A DNA stretch of 64,000 bases from JBEVOS01 sp964563395 (lineage in GTDB: Bacteria > Pseudomonadota > Alphaproteobacteria > Caulobacterales > Aquidulcibacteraceae): the NCBI GenBank assembly GCA_964563395.1, contig CAZLWK010000004.1:124001-188000 (forward strand). Direction: 5' to 3'. The notes beneath the pieces were generated by a model that made no database searches, was not told the origin of the DNA, and saw only the letters and a list, made by a program, of their open reading frames with translations. A program made the translations under genes and the position numbers. Shown in pieces: positions 8,701 through 15,753 of this stretch (the stretch's first letter is position 1; every line of letters begins with the position of its first letter).

Positions 8701-8794
8701 TTTCGATCCCGCGACCGCCGATCCCGCCTACCCGGACATCACGCCGCGCGACGCGGAAGCGGTGCGCGAATGGGAGAAGTCTCAGGCCGCCTGA
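5720..8794 (+). CDS. ileS: Isoleucyl-tRNA synthetase
   Basis: A 1024-residue class I synthetase that charges tRNA-Ile and edits valine. HIGH is at residues 71-74 inside PPYANGAIHIGH; KMSKS is at 662-666. The CP1 editing domain lies between (WTTTPWTIPGN through GTGFVHTAPGHG). The start is GTG at 5720 with GGAG 8 bases upstream. Two oddities stand out. Residues about 737-769 are encoded by a palindromic repeat element (7928-8025) in the anticodon-binding region, making this loop longer than in E. coli. The C-terminal zinc finger is eroded: KCARSW and ITPRDAEA stand where two Cys-x2-Cys pairs are expected, leaving one cysteine of four. Confidence 0.97.
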   Translation: MADASAARDYRPTLFLPETPFPMKAGLPQREPDWIKRWDEIGLYKRLRETSAGRPTFILHDGPPYANGAIHIGHAENKILKDFVVRTRQALGYDSDYVPGWDCHGLPIEWKVEEDFRAQGKKKQDVSAVEFRSACRAYADKWIPLQRQEFRRLGIEGDWDKYYSTMSFEAEAAIAAEFHKVIRTGLVYRGQKPVMWSPVERTSLAEAEVEYQEKTSTTIWVKFPIVDGPNAARDPAGNVMDASGGHGPVSIAIWTTTPWTIPGNRAISFSRDISYGLYEVQSIEQGLPFAPWVKPGERLALADNLAEDVMKNAKAATWTRLGDFDPSGVICAHPFRAKGYAFDVPLLAGDHVTDDAGTGFVHTAPGHGADDFNIWLATGHKQSDIPYTVDEDGRFTNEAPGFEGLEVLTLEGKNLGKDGPANKAVIDALIEAGALLARGVLKHQYPHSWRSRAPLIFRATPQWFVALDKPFDVQGQDRRGAQKTLREICLAEIERVDWGQHRLGDQRDKNRMKAMVETRPDWLVSRQRNWGVPLAMFVRKDTGEILMDDAVDARIIAAMREGGADVWWATPAQEFLGPAYKAEDFEKIEDILDVWFDSGCTHAFVLGTRPTLPYPADVYLEGADQHRGWFQSSLLESCVTRGRAPYDAVITYGFAVAEDGRKMSKSLGNGVEPQDVQKQYGIEIFRILVASADYRDELRIGKTIFEQSSETYRKLRNTLRYLLGGLKGFDESERVFPPPRAGEVSPQATEGASPLSHAAHDSSPVNGGATEALPLLERWLLHRLHELDGTVRRAYETFEFRHALSAIVEFCNVDLSAFYVDVRKDALYCDPRGALRRRACRSVLDEVFSRLTIWLAPIMPFTTEEAWLTRFPESESVHLRVIPPMPEHWRDDAAAETMARLRAARGVVTGALEVARRDKKIGAALEAWPVVHVADAEMLALLQSVDFAELCITSGVTLLAGEGPADAFRLAETPGVAVVVEKAPGVKCARSWKYFDPATADPAYPDITPRDAEAVREWEKSQAA
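7928..8025. repeat. Palindromic repeat element inside ileS
   Basis: Five stem-loops follow one another, each separated by exactly one base. 7928-7949 is a perfect 22-bp palindrome. 7951-7965 has a 6-bp stem. 7967-7984 has a 7-bp stem. 7986-8002 has a 7-bp stem around TGC. 8004-8025 has a 10-bp stem with an AA loop. The frame stays open through all 98 bases, adding about 33 codons rich in Pro, Ser, Ala and Gly to ileS. The CTCCCC-loop-GGGGAG arm and the GACGGAGGGGGCG motif recur after ribF near 26665-26716. This is a non-autonomous, REP/RPE-like repeat; its mobility is inferred. Confidence 0.88.
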
Positions 8795-8795
8795 T

Positions 8796-8834
8796 CCGCC
8801 GCGGCGGTGTTCTAGGCCGCCTGATCGGCGGCCT
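8796..8834. terminator. GC hairpins between convergent ileS and ABC-F genes
   Basis: A 12-bp perfect palindrome CCGCCGCGGCGG lies at 8796-8807. A second hairpin pairs AGGCCGCC (8814-8821) with GGCGGCCT (8827-8834). The second overlaps the last codons of the ABC-F gene. The two convergent stops are only about 18 bases apart, so these could act as a bidirectional terminator, although no T-run follows. The direct repeat AGGCCGCCTGAT occurs at 8784 and 8814, so both proteins end in a similar QAA sequence. Confidence 0.45.
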
Positions 8835-10350
8835 GGGCGTCGTAGAAATCCTCGGCGCTGTCGACCTCGATCAGCTTGCCCTTGCGGATCTCGAAGAAGC
8901 GATTGGCCGCCGCGCGCGTGAAGAAGCGGTCGTGGCTGACGAACACGCAGCTTACGTCCGCTTCCTCAAGCTGGCCTTCCAGATCCTCTTGCCCTTCGAT
9001 GTCGAGATGGTTGGTCGGCTCGTCGAGCAGATAGAAATTCGGCCGCATCAGGCGCAGCTTCAGGAACATGAGTCGCGCGCGCTCGCCAAACGACAATTCG
9101 GCGATCTTGCTTTGGATGCGCCCGAACGGAAAGCCCGCCTTGGCGAGCAGGGCCACCATGCCGGTGTCGAGCTTTTGCGAATCCGAGAGATAGCCGATCA
9201 GCGTCTGATCGAGCGGCAAGGCTTGCATGCGCTGATCGAAATAGACGAGATCGATCCCCGGATTGAACCGCACCGGCGCCTGGCCGTCATAATGGGCGCC
9301 GCTCTTTGAGAACGCGTCGCGCAGCGCGGTGAGCAGCGTGGATTTGCCCGCGCCATTGACGCCCAGGATCACGGCGCGGTCGCCCTTGGCGAGCGCGAGC
9401 TTGTCGATGGTGAACAGTTTCCTGCCCCCGCCGGGAACCATCACGTCGAACTTTTCGATGCGCAGCGCGGTCTTGGCCTCGATCTCGCCCTCCGCCAGAT
9501 CGAGGCGGCGCACGCGTTGGCGATAGGTCTGCGTGCGCGCGGCCTCCAAGCGGGCGATGCGTTTTTCAGTGCTTTTCTGCTTCTTGTGGAAGTCCGAATT
9601 GAGTACGCCCCAGGCCTTGTAGCGCTGCACCATGCGCTCCAGGCGCGCGATCTCCTTCTCCTCCAGCGCGCGCTGCTTGGCGGCGGCGACATCCCGGCGG
9701 ATCAATTCCTCGCGCGCCTGCGCGAAGGGAACACGGAACGCGTGCGCGCCGTCGCCGCGCAGGAAGATGGTGCGCTCCGTCATCCGATCGAGGAATTCGC
9801 GGTCATGGCTGACGATCAGCATCGGCATGTCGAGATCGTCCATCAGCCAGCGTTCGAGCGTGTTGATGTTGGCGATGTCGAGATGGTTGGTCGGCTCGTC
9901 GAGGATAAGCAGATTGGGCTCGGTGAGGCGCGCCTGCGCCGCGATCAGCATCAGCCTTTGCCAGCCCCCGCTCAAACGCCCGAACGGCGCCGCCGCCGTT
10001 TCCGCGCTGATCGAGAGATCATCCAGCAGCACATCGACTTTCCAATCCTCGCTGCCGTCCTGCACGGGCAACGCGCTTTCCAGGACCGCGCGCAGAGTCT
10101 GCGCGGGAAAGTGCGGCGGAATTTCCTGCGGCACATAGCCGACATGCACGCCGCGCGAGCGCACCACCTTGCCGCTGGTCAGCGTCAATTCGCCGGTCAG
10201 GCATTTGAGCAGCGTCGATTTGCCCGCGCCGTTCTCGCCGACGAGCGCGGTCTTCGCGGAATCGAGTTGGAAACTCACATCCTCGAATACGCGCGTCGCG
10301 CCGTAGAAGAACGCGCCGCGATCGACGCCGAGAACCGCGCTTGCGCCCAT
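8812..10350 (-). CDS. ABC-F family ATPase
   Basis: A 512-residue protein with two ABC ATPase domains and no membrane segment. First Walker A is GENGAGKST at residues 38-46, with LSGGWQRLML signature and LLILDEPTNHLDI Walker B. The second domain has GVNGAGKST, LSFGERARLMFLKLRL and LLDEPTNHLDI. The inter-domain linker (about residues 230-290) is charged and helical, as in ABC-F proteins that reach toward the ribosomal peptidyl-transferase centre. ABC-F members act on ribosomes (translation rescue or antibiotic protection); which subtype this is cannot be told from sequence reading alone. Single gene, convergent with ileS. Confidence 0.92.
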   Translation of the reverse strand: MGASAVLGVDRGAFFYGATRVFEDVSFQLDSAKTALVGENGAGKSTLLKCLTGELTLTSGKVVRSRGVHVGYVPQEIPPHFPAQTLRAVLESALPVQDGSEDWKVDVLLDDLSISAETAAAPFGRLSGGWQRLMLIAAQARLTEPNLLILDEPTNHLDIANINTLERWLMDDLDMPMLIVSHDREFLDRMTERTIFLRGDGAHAFRVPFAQAREELIRRDVAAAKQRALEEKEIARLERMVQRYKAWGVLNSDFHKKQKSTEKRIARLEAARTQTYRQRVRRLDLAEGEIEAKTALRIEKFDVMVPGGGRKLFTIDKLALAKGDRAVILGVNGAGKSTLLTALRDAFSKSGAHYDGQAPVRFNPGIDLVYFDQRMQALPLDQTLIGYLSDSQKLDTGMVALLAKAGFPFGRIQSKIAELSFGERARLMFLKLRLMRPNFYLLDEPTNHLDIEGQEDLEGQLEEADVSCVFVSHDRFFTRAAANRFFEIRKGKLIEVDSAEDFYDAQAADQAA

Positions 10351-10390
10351 GAAACCCTCGCGCTTCGAAGAGCCGCGCGGGGCTTCAATG

Positions 10391-11524
10391 TCAACTATAT
10401 TTGGCGATCAGCGCGCTGGCTTCGCGCGCGCGGGCCGGATCGTCGCCCAAAAGCGCGATGATCTTGCGCGCCATGGCGCGCTTGAACGCCTCGCGGCTGA
10501 ATTGGCGCGCATGCGCCTGGATGCGCTCGTCGTCGAAGGCGTTCTCGCGCGCCTCGAAGCGCGTGATGGCCGCGGCCATCGCATCCACGCTCTGTTCCTG
10601 GAAGAAGAGGCCGGTTTCGCCGTCGATCACGCTGTCGCGCGCGCCGCCGCGCCCGAACGCGATCACCGGCCGGCCCGACGCCATCGCCTCCACCGCCACG
10701 ATCCCGAAATCTTCCTCCGCCGGAAACAGGAAGGCGCGGCAGCGGGCGTAATGATCGGCCACCACCTCGTCGCTGGCGCGGCCGAGAAATGTCACGCTCG
10801 GCCCCGCGCGGCGCTGCAGCGCCTTGGCCTCGGAGCCGTCGCCAATGACGACGAGTTTTCGGTGCATGCGTGTGCACGCCTCGATCGCCAGATCGGCGCG
10901 CTTATAGGGGGCGAGTTCACCCACATAGAGATAGAAATCCTCGCGGCGCTTCGGCCCAAAGCGCGCCACGCTCACGGGCGGGGCGATCACATCGGCCTCG
11001 CGCCGCCAATATTTGCGGATGCGTTCGGCGACGCTGGTGGAATTGGCGATGAAATGATCGACGCGCGCCGCGCTCGTCACATCCCATTGCCGCAAGGGGG
11101 GAAACAGGATCGGCATCGCCAAGCGCGCGGCGAATCCGGCCGTGCGCCGATACGCGTGATATTGGTCCCACAGATAGCGCATCGGCGAATGGCAATAGCA
11201 AAGGTGCAGCGCGTCGGGCCGCGTGATGACGCCCTTGGCCGGGCCGCTTTCGCTGGAGATCACCAGATCATAGGCGGACAGATCCAGCGCCTCCAGCGCA
11301 TGGGGCATCAGCGGCAGATACGTCTGGTAGAGCTTCTTGGCCGCCGGCAGCTTGTTGATGAAGGTGGTGGTCACGCGATGCTTGCGGATCGTGGCTGACA
11401 TCGCCTCTTCGTCATAGACGTGGGTGAAGAGGTCCGCCTCGGGGAACATCTCGCACAGCGCTTCGATCACGGCTTCGCCGCCGCGCATCTTGCAGAGCCA
11501 GTAATGGACAATGGCCACGCGCAT
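10391..11524 (-). CDS. Glycosyltransferase, GT4/GT1-like
   Basis: A 377-residue GT-B glycosyltransferase. The N-domain starts MRVAIVHYWL with a glycine-rich acceptor loop (MRGGEAVIE). CYCHSPMRYLWDQY is a conserved block of this mannosyltransferase-like subgroup. The C-domain has YVGELAPYKRADLAIEA and the nucleotide-sugar motif PAEEDFGIVAVEAMASGRPVIAF with the paired glutamates of family GT4. It probably adds a sugar to a lipid-linked or surface polysaccharide; donor and acceptor are unknown. The open frame runs upstream through lspA on the other strand, which is spurious; ATG 11524 matches the family start. Confidence 0.88.
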   Translation of the reverse strand: MRVAIVHYWLCKMRGGEAVIEALCEMFPEADLFTHVYDEEAMSATIRKHRVTTTFINKLPAAKKLYQTYLPLMPHALEALDLSAYDLVISSESGPAKGVITRPDALHLCYCHSPMRYLWDQYHAYRRTAGFAARLAMPILFPPLRQWDVTSAARVDHFIANSTSVAERIRKYWRREADVIAPPVSVARFGPKRREDFYLYVGELAPYKRADLAIEACTRMHRKLVVIGDGSEAKALQRRAGPSVTFLGRASDEVVADHYARCRAFLFPAEEDFGIVAVEAMASGRPVIAFGRGGARDSVIDGETGLFFQEQSVDAMAAAITRFEARENAFDDERIQAHARQFSREAFKRAMARKIIALLGDDPARAREASALIAKYS

Positions 11525-11593
11525 CCGCGCTCTCCATCCCGCCTCTATGCCTAACGCGCCGCCGCGCCGCGCGGCAAATCGGCTTTGCTTACC

Positions 11594-11623
11594 AAGAAGC
11601 AAGACTTGAAGAAGCAAGACTTG
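11594..11623. repeat. 15-bp perfect tandem duplication
   Basis: AAGAAGCAAGACTTG occurs twice back to back at 11594-11608 and 11609-11623. It lies between the divergent glycosyltransferase and lspA genes and is markedly more AT-rich than its surroundings. An upstream TTG at 11585 would translate it as a short KKQDLKKQDL leader of LspA, but that start is not family-like. It is more likely a duplication in the lspA leader or promoter. Confidence 0.8.
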
Positions 11624-11656
11624 GACCGGCCCGCCCGCTCGGGCATAAGCCGGCCC

Positions 11657-12196
11657 ATGTTGCGCAACGGCCTCATCCTCGCCCTGGTCGTCTTTGTCCT
11701 CGATCAGGCGTCCAAGGCGCTGATCCTGGGCCCGCTGGGCTTCAGCCCGCCCGGCTGCCTGGAGATGCGTCTCGGCTGCGGGTTCATCGAGATTTCCCCC
11801 ATCTTCGATCTGCGCATGGTCTGGAATCCGGGCGTCAGCTTCGGCCTCCTGCGCGCCGACGATCCCTTGGGCCGCTGGGCGCTGGTGGCGCTCCAGGCGG
11901 GGATCGCGGCGGCCTTCGTGTTCTGGCTGCGCACGGCCGAGCGGCGCCTCACCATGGCCGCCCTGGGCCTCGTCATTGGCGGGGCGCTCGGAAACGTGAT
12001 CGACCGCATCCGCTTCGGCGCGGTGGTCGATTTCTTCGATTTCAGCGGTCTTGCTTTCCCCTGGGTGTTCAATGTGGCGGACGCCGCCATCAATGTGGGA
12101 GCCGCGCTGCTGATCCTCGATTTCCTGCTCAACGGAGAGAAAAAGGCCGCGCCCCAGCCCGAGGCCGCGCCCCACAACAGCCAAGATCGGCCCTAA
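11657..12196 (+). CDS. lspA: Lipoprotein signal peptidase II
   Basis: A 179-residue inner-membrane aspartic protease that cleaves signal peptides of diacylated prolipoproteins ahead of the lipobox cysteine. Four hydrophobic segments are visible: about residues 5-20, 66-87, 93-113 and 138-158. FVLDQASKAL is the conserved first-helix motif. Catalytic Asp residues lie in GNVIDRIRFGAVVDFF and FNVADAAI. The start ATG 11657 was chosen because it gives the standard N-terminus; a TTG 24 codons upstream would add a charged repeat. The next gene encodes a lipoprotein that would be a substrate. Confidence 0.95.
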   Translation: MLRNGLILALVVFVLDQASKALILGPLGFSPPGCLEMRLGCGFIEISPIFDLRMVWNPGVSFGLLRADDPLGRWALVALQAGIAAAFVFWLRTAERRLTMAALGLVIGGALGNVIDRIRFGAVVDFFDFSGLAFPWVFNVADAAINVGAALLILDFLLNGEKKAAPQPEAAPHNSQDRP

Positions 12197-12302
12197 GGGT
12201 GCGCCCGGCCTGAAGCGCGCGCTTGGCGCTGGGGCGAACGCTGTCTAGAAGTGCGCGAACAAGCAAAGCGGCGCGGCGGCGCGCGAGGGAGCAAGCCCGG
12301 AC

Positions 12303-12809
12303 ATGTCCTTTCCTGCAAGAACGCTGGTCCTGATCGCGGCGGCGGCCTCCGTCACCGGTTGCGCCGGGCTCGGCCGCGCCATGGGCGTTGAAAAGGTCAC
12401 GCCGGACGAGTTCCGGGTGGTGACGCGGGCGCCGCTTACCGTGCCCCCGGATTATGCGCTGCGTCCGCCCCGTCCGGGCGAGCCGCGCCCGCAAGAGCTC
12501 GCGCCCGATCAGGAGGCCAGAGCGGCCCTGTTCGGTCAGGATGTCGGCCAGGAAGCCACCAGCGGCGAGCGCGTCTTCGTCACCCGCGCCGGCGCCGACG
12601 CGGTCGATCCCAATATTCGCCAGACGGTGGATTTCGAGGGCGGCAATATCGTCCGCCGCTCGGAGGCGCAGGCCGATCCGGTGCTCCAGCCCGACGCGCG
12701 CACGCCCGAGCAGCGCGCCGCCGATGAGGAGGCCGCCCGCCGCGCCACCGGCGGCGGCGCCGTCACCATCGAACGCGGCGAAAGCCGCGTGAAGCTGCCG
12801 GGCACTTGA
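12303..12809 (+). CDS. DUF3035 lipoprotein, BamF-like
   Basis: A 168-residue lipoprotein: hydrophobic signal then VTGC with lipidated C20. The mature part carries the DUF3035 core, VTPDEFRVVTRAPLTVPPDY, followed by Pro-rich RPPRPGEPRPQ and a low-complexity acidic/Ala tail. DUF3035 proteins are alphaproteobacterial outer-membrane lipoproteins, described as the BamF subunit of the BAM complex in Caulobacter. Placed between lspA, which would process it, and two M16 peptidases. Its stop is 7 bases before the next start, so they are probably co-transcribed. Function is by family assignment only. Confidence 0.82.
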   Translation: MSFPARTLVLIAAAASVTGCAGLGRAMGVEKVTPDEFRVVTRAPLTVPPDYALRPPRPGEPRPQELAPDQEARAALFGQDVGQEATSGERVFVTRAGADAVDPNIRQTVDFEGGNIVRRSEAQADPVLQPDARTPEQRAADEEAARRATGGGAVTIERGESRVKLPGT

Positions 12810-12816
12810 GGCCGCT

Positions 12817-14172
12817 TTGACGTTCTCGACACGCGGGCGGGCCAAGGCGGCCGCGTTCGCTCTTCTGTGCTTGTCGTTCGCCACGCCCGCGGTCGCGGAT
12901 CAATTGCCGCGCCCGGAGACGTTCACGCTGCGCAATGGCATGGAGGTGGTGGTGATCACCGACCGCCGCGCGCCCGTGGTCACGCACCAGGTCTGGTACC
13001 GCGTCGGCAGCGCCGACGAGCCGCGCGGCAAATCAGGCATCGCGCATTTCCTTGAACACCTCATGTTCAAGGGCACACGCACGATCGCGCCCGGAGAATT
13101 CTCGCCGCTGATCGCGCGCAATGGCGGCGAGGACAACGCCTCCACGTCGTGGGATTACACCAATTATTACGAGCGGATCGCGCGCGACCGGCTTGAACTC
13201 GTCATGCGCCTCGAAGCCGATCGGATGCGCAATCTGCGGCTTCTGGAGGAGGACATCGTCTCCGAACGCGCGGTGATCGTGGAGGAGCGGCGCCAGCGCA
13301 TCGACAACAATCCGGGCGGCGTTCTCTATGAGCGCATGCGGACGATGCTCTATCCGCATCATCCCTATGGCGTGCCGATCATCGGCTGGATGCACGAGAT
13401 CGAGTCGTTGAGCCGCCAGGACGCGCTCGATTTCTATCGAATCTGGTACGCGCCGAACAATGCGATCCTCGTCGTTGCGGGCGATGTGAACGCCGAGGAA
13501 TTGCGTCCTTTGGCGGAGCGCACCTATGGCCGTCTTCGGCCCACGCGCGATCTGCCCGCGCGCGTCTGGACCGACGATCCGCCTCCGCGCGGGCCCATGC
13601 GCGTCAGCCATTCGGATGAAAAAGTGCGTCAGCCCTCGCTGTCGCGGCTTTATCCGGCGGTGAGCTACACGATCGCGGAGGGACGCGAGGCGCATGCGCT
13701 CGACGTCGCGGCCGAAATTCTCGGCGGCTCCGAGACAAGCCGGCTCTATCGCGCGCTGGTGGAGGAGGAGCGCATCGCCGTCAACGCCGGCGCCAGCGCC
13801 GATACGGCCGGGCGCGACGGCGGCACGATGATGCTCTACGCGACGCCGGTCGACGGCGTGCCGCTGGAACGCCTCGAAGCGGCGATGGATCGGGTCGTCG
13901 CGCGCTTTCTGGAAGAGGGGCCGAGCGAAGCCGAACTCGCCCGCGCCAAATCGCGTCTCGTCGCCGCCGCCATCTATGCGCGCGACAGCCAGGAACAACT
14001 TGCGACCATCTACGGCTCGTCGCTGGTCGAAGGCGAAACCATCGACGACATCGTGCGCTGGCCGGAGGAGATCGCGGCGGTGACGCGCGAGGAGGCGATG
14101 GCGGCGATACGCGCCGCGCTCGACATCGACGCCTCCGTCACCGGCTGGCTTTTGCCGGCGGGCGGCCAATGA
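12817..14172 (+). CDS. M16 zinc metallopeptidase, catalytic subunit
   Basis: A 451-residue exported M16 (pitrilysin/insulinase) peptidase. The inverted zinc motif is H77-F-L-E-H81, with the third ligand in the downstream ERAVIVEER helix. The N-terminal stretch AAAFALLCLSFATPAVA is a signal peptide, so it acts in the periplasm. The start is TTG at 12817, since the first in-frame ATG would remove the signal peptide. It overlaps the next gene by ATGA (14169-14172). Such bacterial pairs of active plus inactive M16 subunits are thought to form heterodimers degrading peptides. Confidence 0.92.
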   Translation: MTFSTRGRAKAAAFALLCLSFATPAVADQLPRPETFTLRNGMEVVVITDRRAPVVTHQVWYRVGSADEPRGKSGIAHFLEHLMFKGTRTIAPGEFSPLIARNGGEDNASTSWDYTNYYERIARDRLELVMRLEADRMRNLRLLEEDIVSERAVIVEERRQRIDNNPGGVLYERMRTMLYPHHPYGVPIIGWMHEIESLSRQDALDFYRIWYAPNNAILVVAGDVNAEELRPLAERTYGRLRPTRDLPARVWTDDPPPRGPMRVSHSDEKVRQPSLSRLYPAVSYTIAEGREAHALDVAAEILGGSETSRLYRALVEEERIAVNAGASADTAGRDGGTMMLYATPVDGVPLERLEAAMDRVVARFLEEGPSEAELARAKSRLVAAAIYARDSQEQLATIYGSSLVEGETIDDIVRWPEEIAAVTREEAMAAIRAALDIDASVTGWLLPAGGQ

Positions 14173-15668
14173 TGGATTTCCAGTTTCATCGCCCCTCCCC
14201 CCTTGTGGGGGAGGGCAGGGAGGGGGGGCGTCCAGGATTTCCCGCTGGCGTCCTTCGCGCGCTCAACGTGTTCGTTTCTCTTTGTACGCCCCCCACCCCT
14301 CACCCCTCCCCACAAGGGGGAGGGGGACGCGCACTGCTTGCGGCCTTCGCGCTGTTCGCGCTCGCCGCGCCGTTCGCAGCCCAGGCGCAGCCTGCGCTTG
14401 AGGCGGCGCGCCCCGCCCAAGGCGTGCCTGTGCGCGAAGTGGTCTCCCCCGGCGGCCTGCGCGCTTGGCTGGTTTCCGATTCCACCGTGCCGATGGTGGT
14501 GCTCAACGCCTATTGGCGCGGCGGATCGGCAAGCGAAGATCCAAGGCTGACGGGCGTCACCGGCATTGTCACGGAGATGATGACGGAGGGCGCCGGCGAT
14601 CTCGACGCCAACGCCTTCAAGGTGCGCCTTGAGGAGCTGAACATGCGCCTCGGCTTTTCCTCAAGCTGGGACGGCGTGGGCATGAGCCTCGTCACCTTGA
14701 GCGAGAACAAGGACGAGGCGTTCGCGCTCGCGCGCCTAGCGCTGATGGCGCCGCGCTTCGACGCAGCGCCCCTCGCGCGCATCAAGAGCCAGCTGCAAGT
14801 TCAATTGCGCCAACGCGAGACCAATCCGGGCTATATCGCCAATCTGGCGCTCGATAACGCCTTGATCGCCGGTCATCCCTATGCGCGCCGCTCAAGTGCG
14901 CAGAGCGTCGCGGCAATCGATCAGGCCGCGCTGCGCGCATGGCGCGACGCGATTTTTCGGCGCGACGACATCGCCATCACCGTCGTCGGCGACATCGACG
15001 CGGATGAATTGGGCGCGCGGCTCGACGCGCTGTTCGGCGCGCTGCCGGCGCGGGCCGCCCTTGCGCCGCCGCCGGCGGCGGAGATTGGAACCGCCCAGCC
15101 CTTGATCGTGCGGCCCTTGCCGCAGCCGCAAAGTCTCATCCTGTTCGCCGCGCCCGGCATTCAGGACGAAGACCCCGATTGGATACCGCTCGCGATCGCC
15201 AATTACATTTTGGGCGGCGGCGGCTTCACCTCGCGCCTGATGACCGAGGTGCGTGAGACGCGCGGGCTCGTCTACGGCATTTCCATGAGCCCATCGGTGC
15301 GCGACGCGGCGGCCTTCGTGCGCGGTTCGGCGCAGACGGGAAACGAAAACGTTCGCGAGGCGATCGAGACGACGCGCGCGGAAATCGCGCGCTTCTATAG
15401 TGAAGGGCCGACCGAGGCCGAGCTCGCCGACGCGATCACCTATCTCACCGGCTCGTTCGCGCTCGATCTCGATTCCAACGTGAAGATCGCGTCCGTGCTG
15501 CACGGCTATCAGATCGCCGGACGGCCGATCGATTACGTCAATCGGCGCAACGATCTCATCCGCGCCGTCACCATGGCGGATGTGAACCGCGTGATTCGCC
15601 GGCTTTACGACCCGAACGCCTTCAGCTTCGTCGTCGTCGGTCAACCGGCGGGCTTAAATCCGAATTGA
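14169..15668 (+). CDS. M16 peptidase-like subunit, zinc motif absent
   Basis: A 499-residue M16 family partner with no HxxEH motif; the equivalent region reads TGIVTEMMTEGAG. It probably forms the non-catalytic half of a heterodimer with the preceding gene. The C-domain has the substrate-binding-type TRGLVYGISMS. A signal-peptide core (ALLAAFALFALAAPFAAQAQ) begins only near residue 55, because a repeat element (14192-14326) lies in frame between the ATG and that core, giving an n-region rich in Pro and Gly. Export from this ATG is doubtful; an in-frame GTG at 14268 is an alternative start still inside the element. Confidence 0.88.
   Translation: MMDFQFHRPSPLVGEGREGGRPGFPAGVLRALNVFVSLCTPPTPHPSPQGGGGRALLAAFALFALAAPFAAQAQPALEAARPAQGVPVREVVSPGGLRAWLVSDSTVPMVVLNAYWRGGSASEDPRLTGVTGIVTEMMTEGAGDLDANAFKVRLEELNMRLGFSSSWDGVGMSLVTLSENKDEAFALARLALMAPRFDAAPLARIKSQLQVQLRQRETNPGYIANLALDNALIAGHPYARRSSAQSVAAIDQAALRAWRDAIFRRDDIAITVVGDIDADELGARLDALFGALPARAALAPPPAAEIGTAQPLIVRPLPQPQSLILFAAPGIQDEDPDWIPLAIANYILGGGGFTSRLMTEVRETRGLVYGISMSPSVRDAAAFVRGSAQTGNENVREAIETTRAEIARFYSEGPTEAELADAITYLTGSFALDLDSNVKIASVLHGYQIAGRPIDYVNRRNDLIRAVTMADVNRVIRRLYDPNAFSFVVVGQPAGLNPN
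14192..14326. repeat. MITE-like element with about 40-bp inverted ends inside M16 gene
   Basis: The left arm 14192-14230 and the reverse complement of the right arm 14287-14326 align over about 39 bases with few mismatches; both contain a CTTGTGGGG core between C-rich and G-rich runs. The 56-base centre (14231-14286) is unrelated sequence. The whole is open in frame and encodes the Pro/Gly-rich N-terminus of the second M16 protein (SPLVGEGREGG on one arm, PTPHPSPQGGGG on the other). A non-autonomous repeat of this type resembles a MITE or two facing palindromic repeats; target duplications were not identified. Confidence 0.85.
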
Positions 15669-15753
15669 CGCCCCGCTGGGGCGCGAAAACTTGACCGCTT
15701 GACGGAACTGGGCTGCGCTCACGCCGCGCCTTCTGGGTCGATGGGGAAGATAA

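Noticed and set aside
8812..8834. IS or transposon end at the IleRS/ABC-F junction
   Set aside because: The repeated AGGCCGCCTGAT encodes similar C-terminal codons of both genes; there is no transposase or target duplication nearby.
11525..12184. Extended N-terminus of the glycosyltransferase through lspA
   Set aside because: It would overlap lspA on the opposite strand; MRVAIVHYW at 11524 is the natural GT-B start.
14169..14171. Treating the second M16 gene as a pseudogene because of the insertion
   Set aside because: The frame is intact over 499 codons and the domain structure is complete; only the N-terminal leader is affected.
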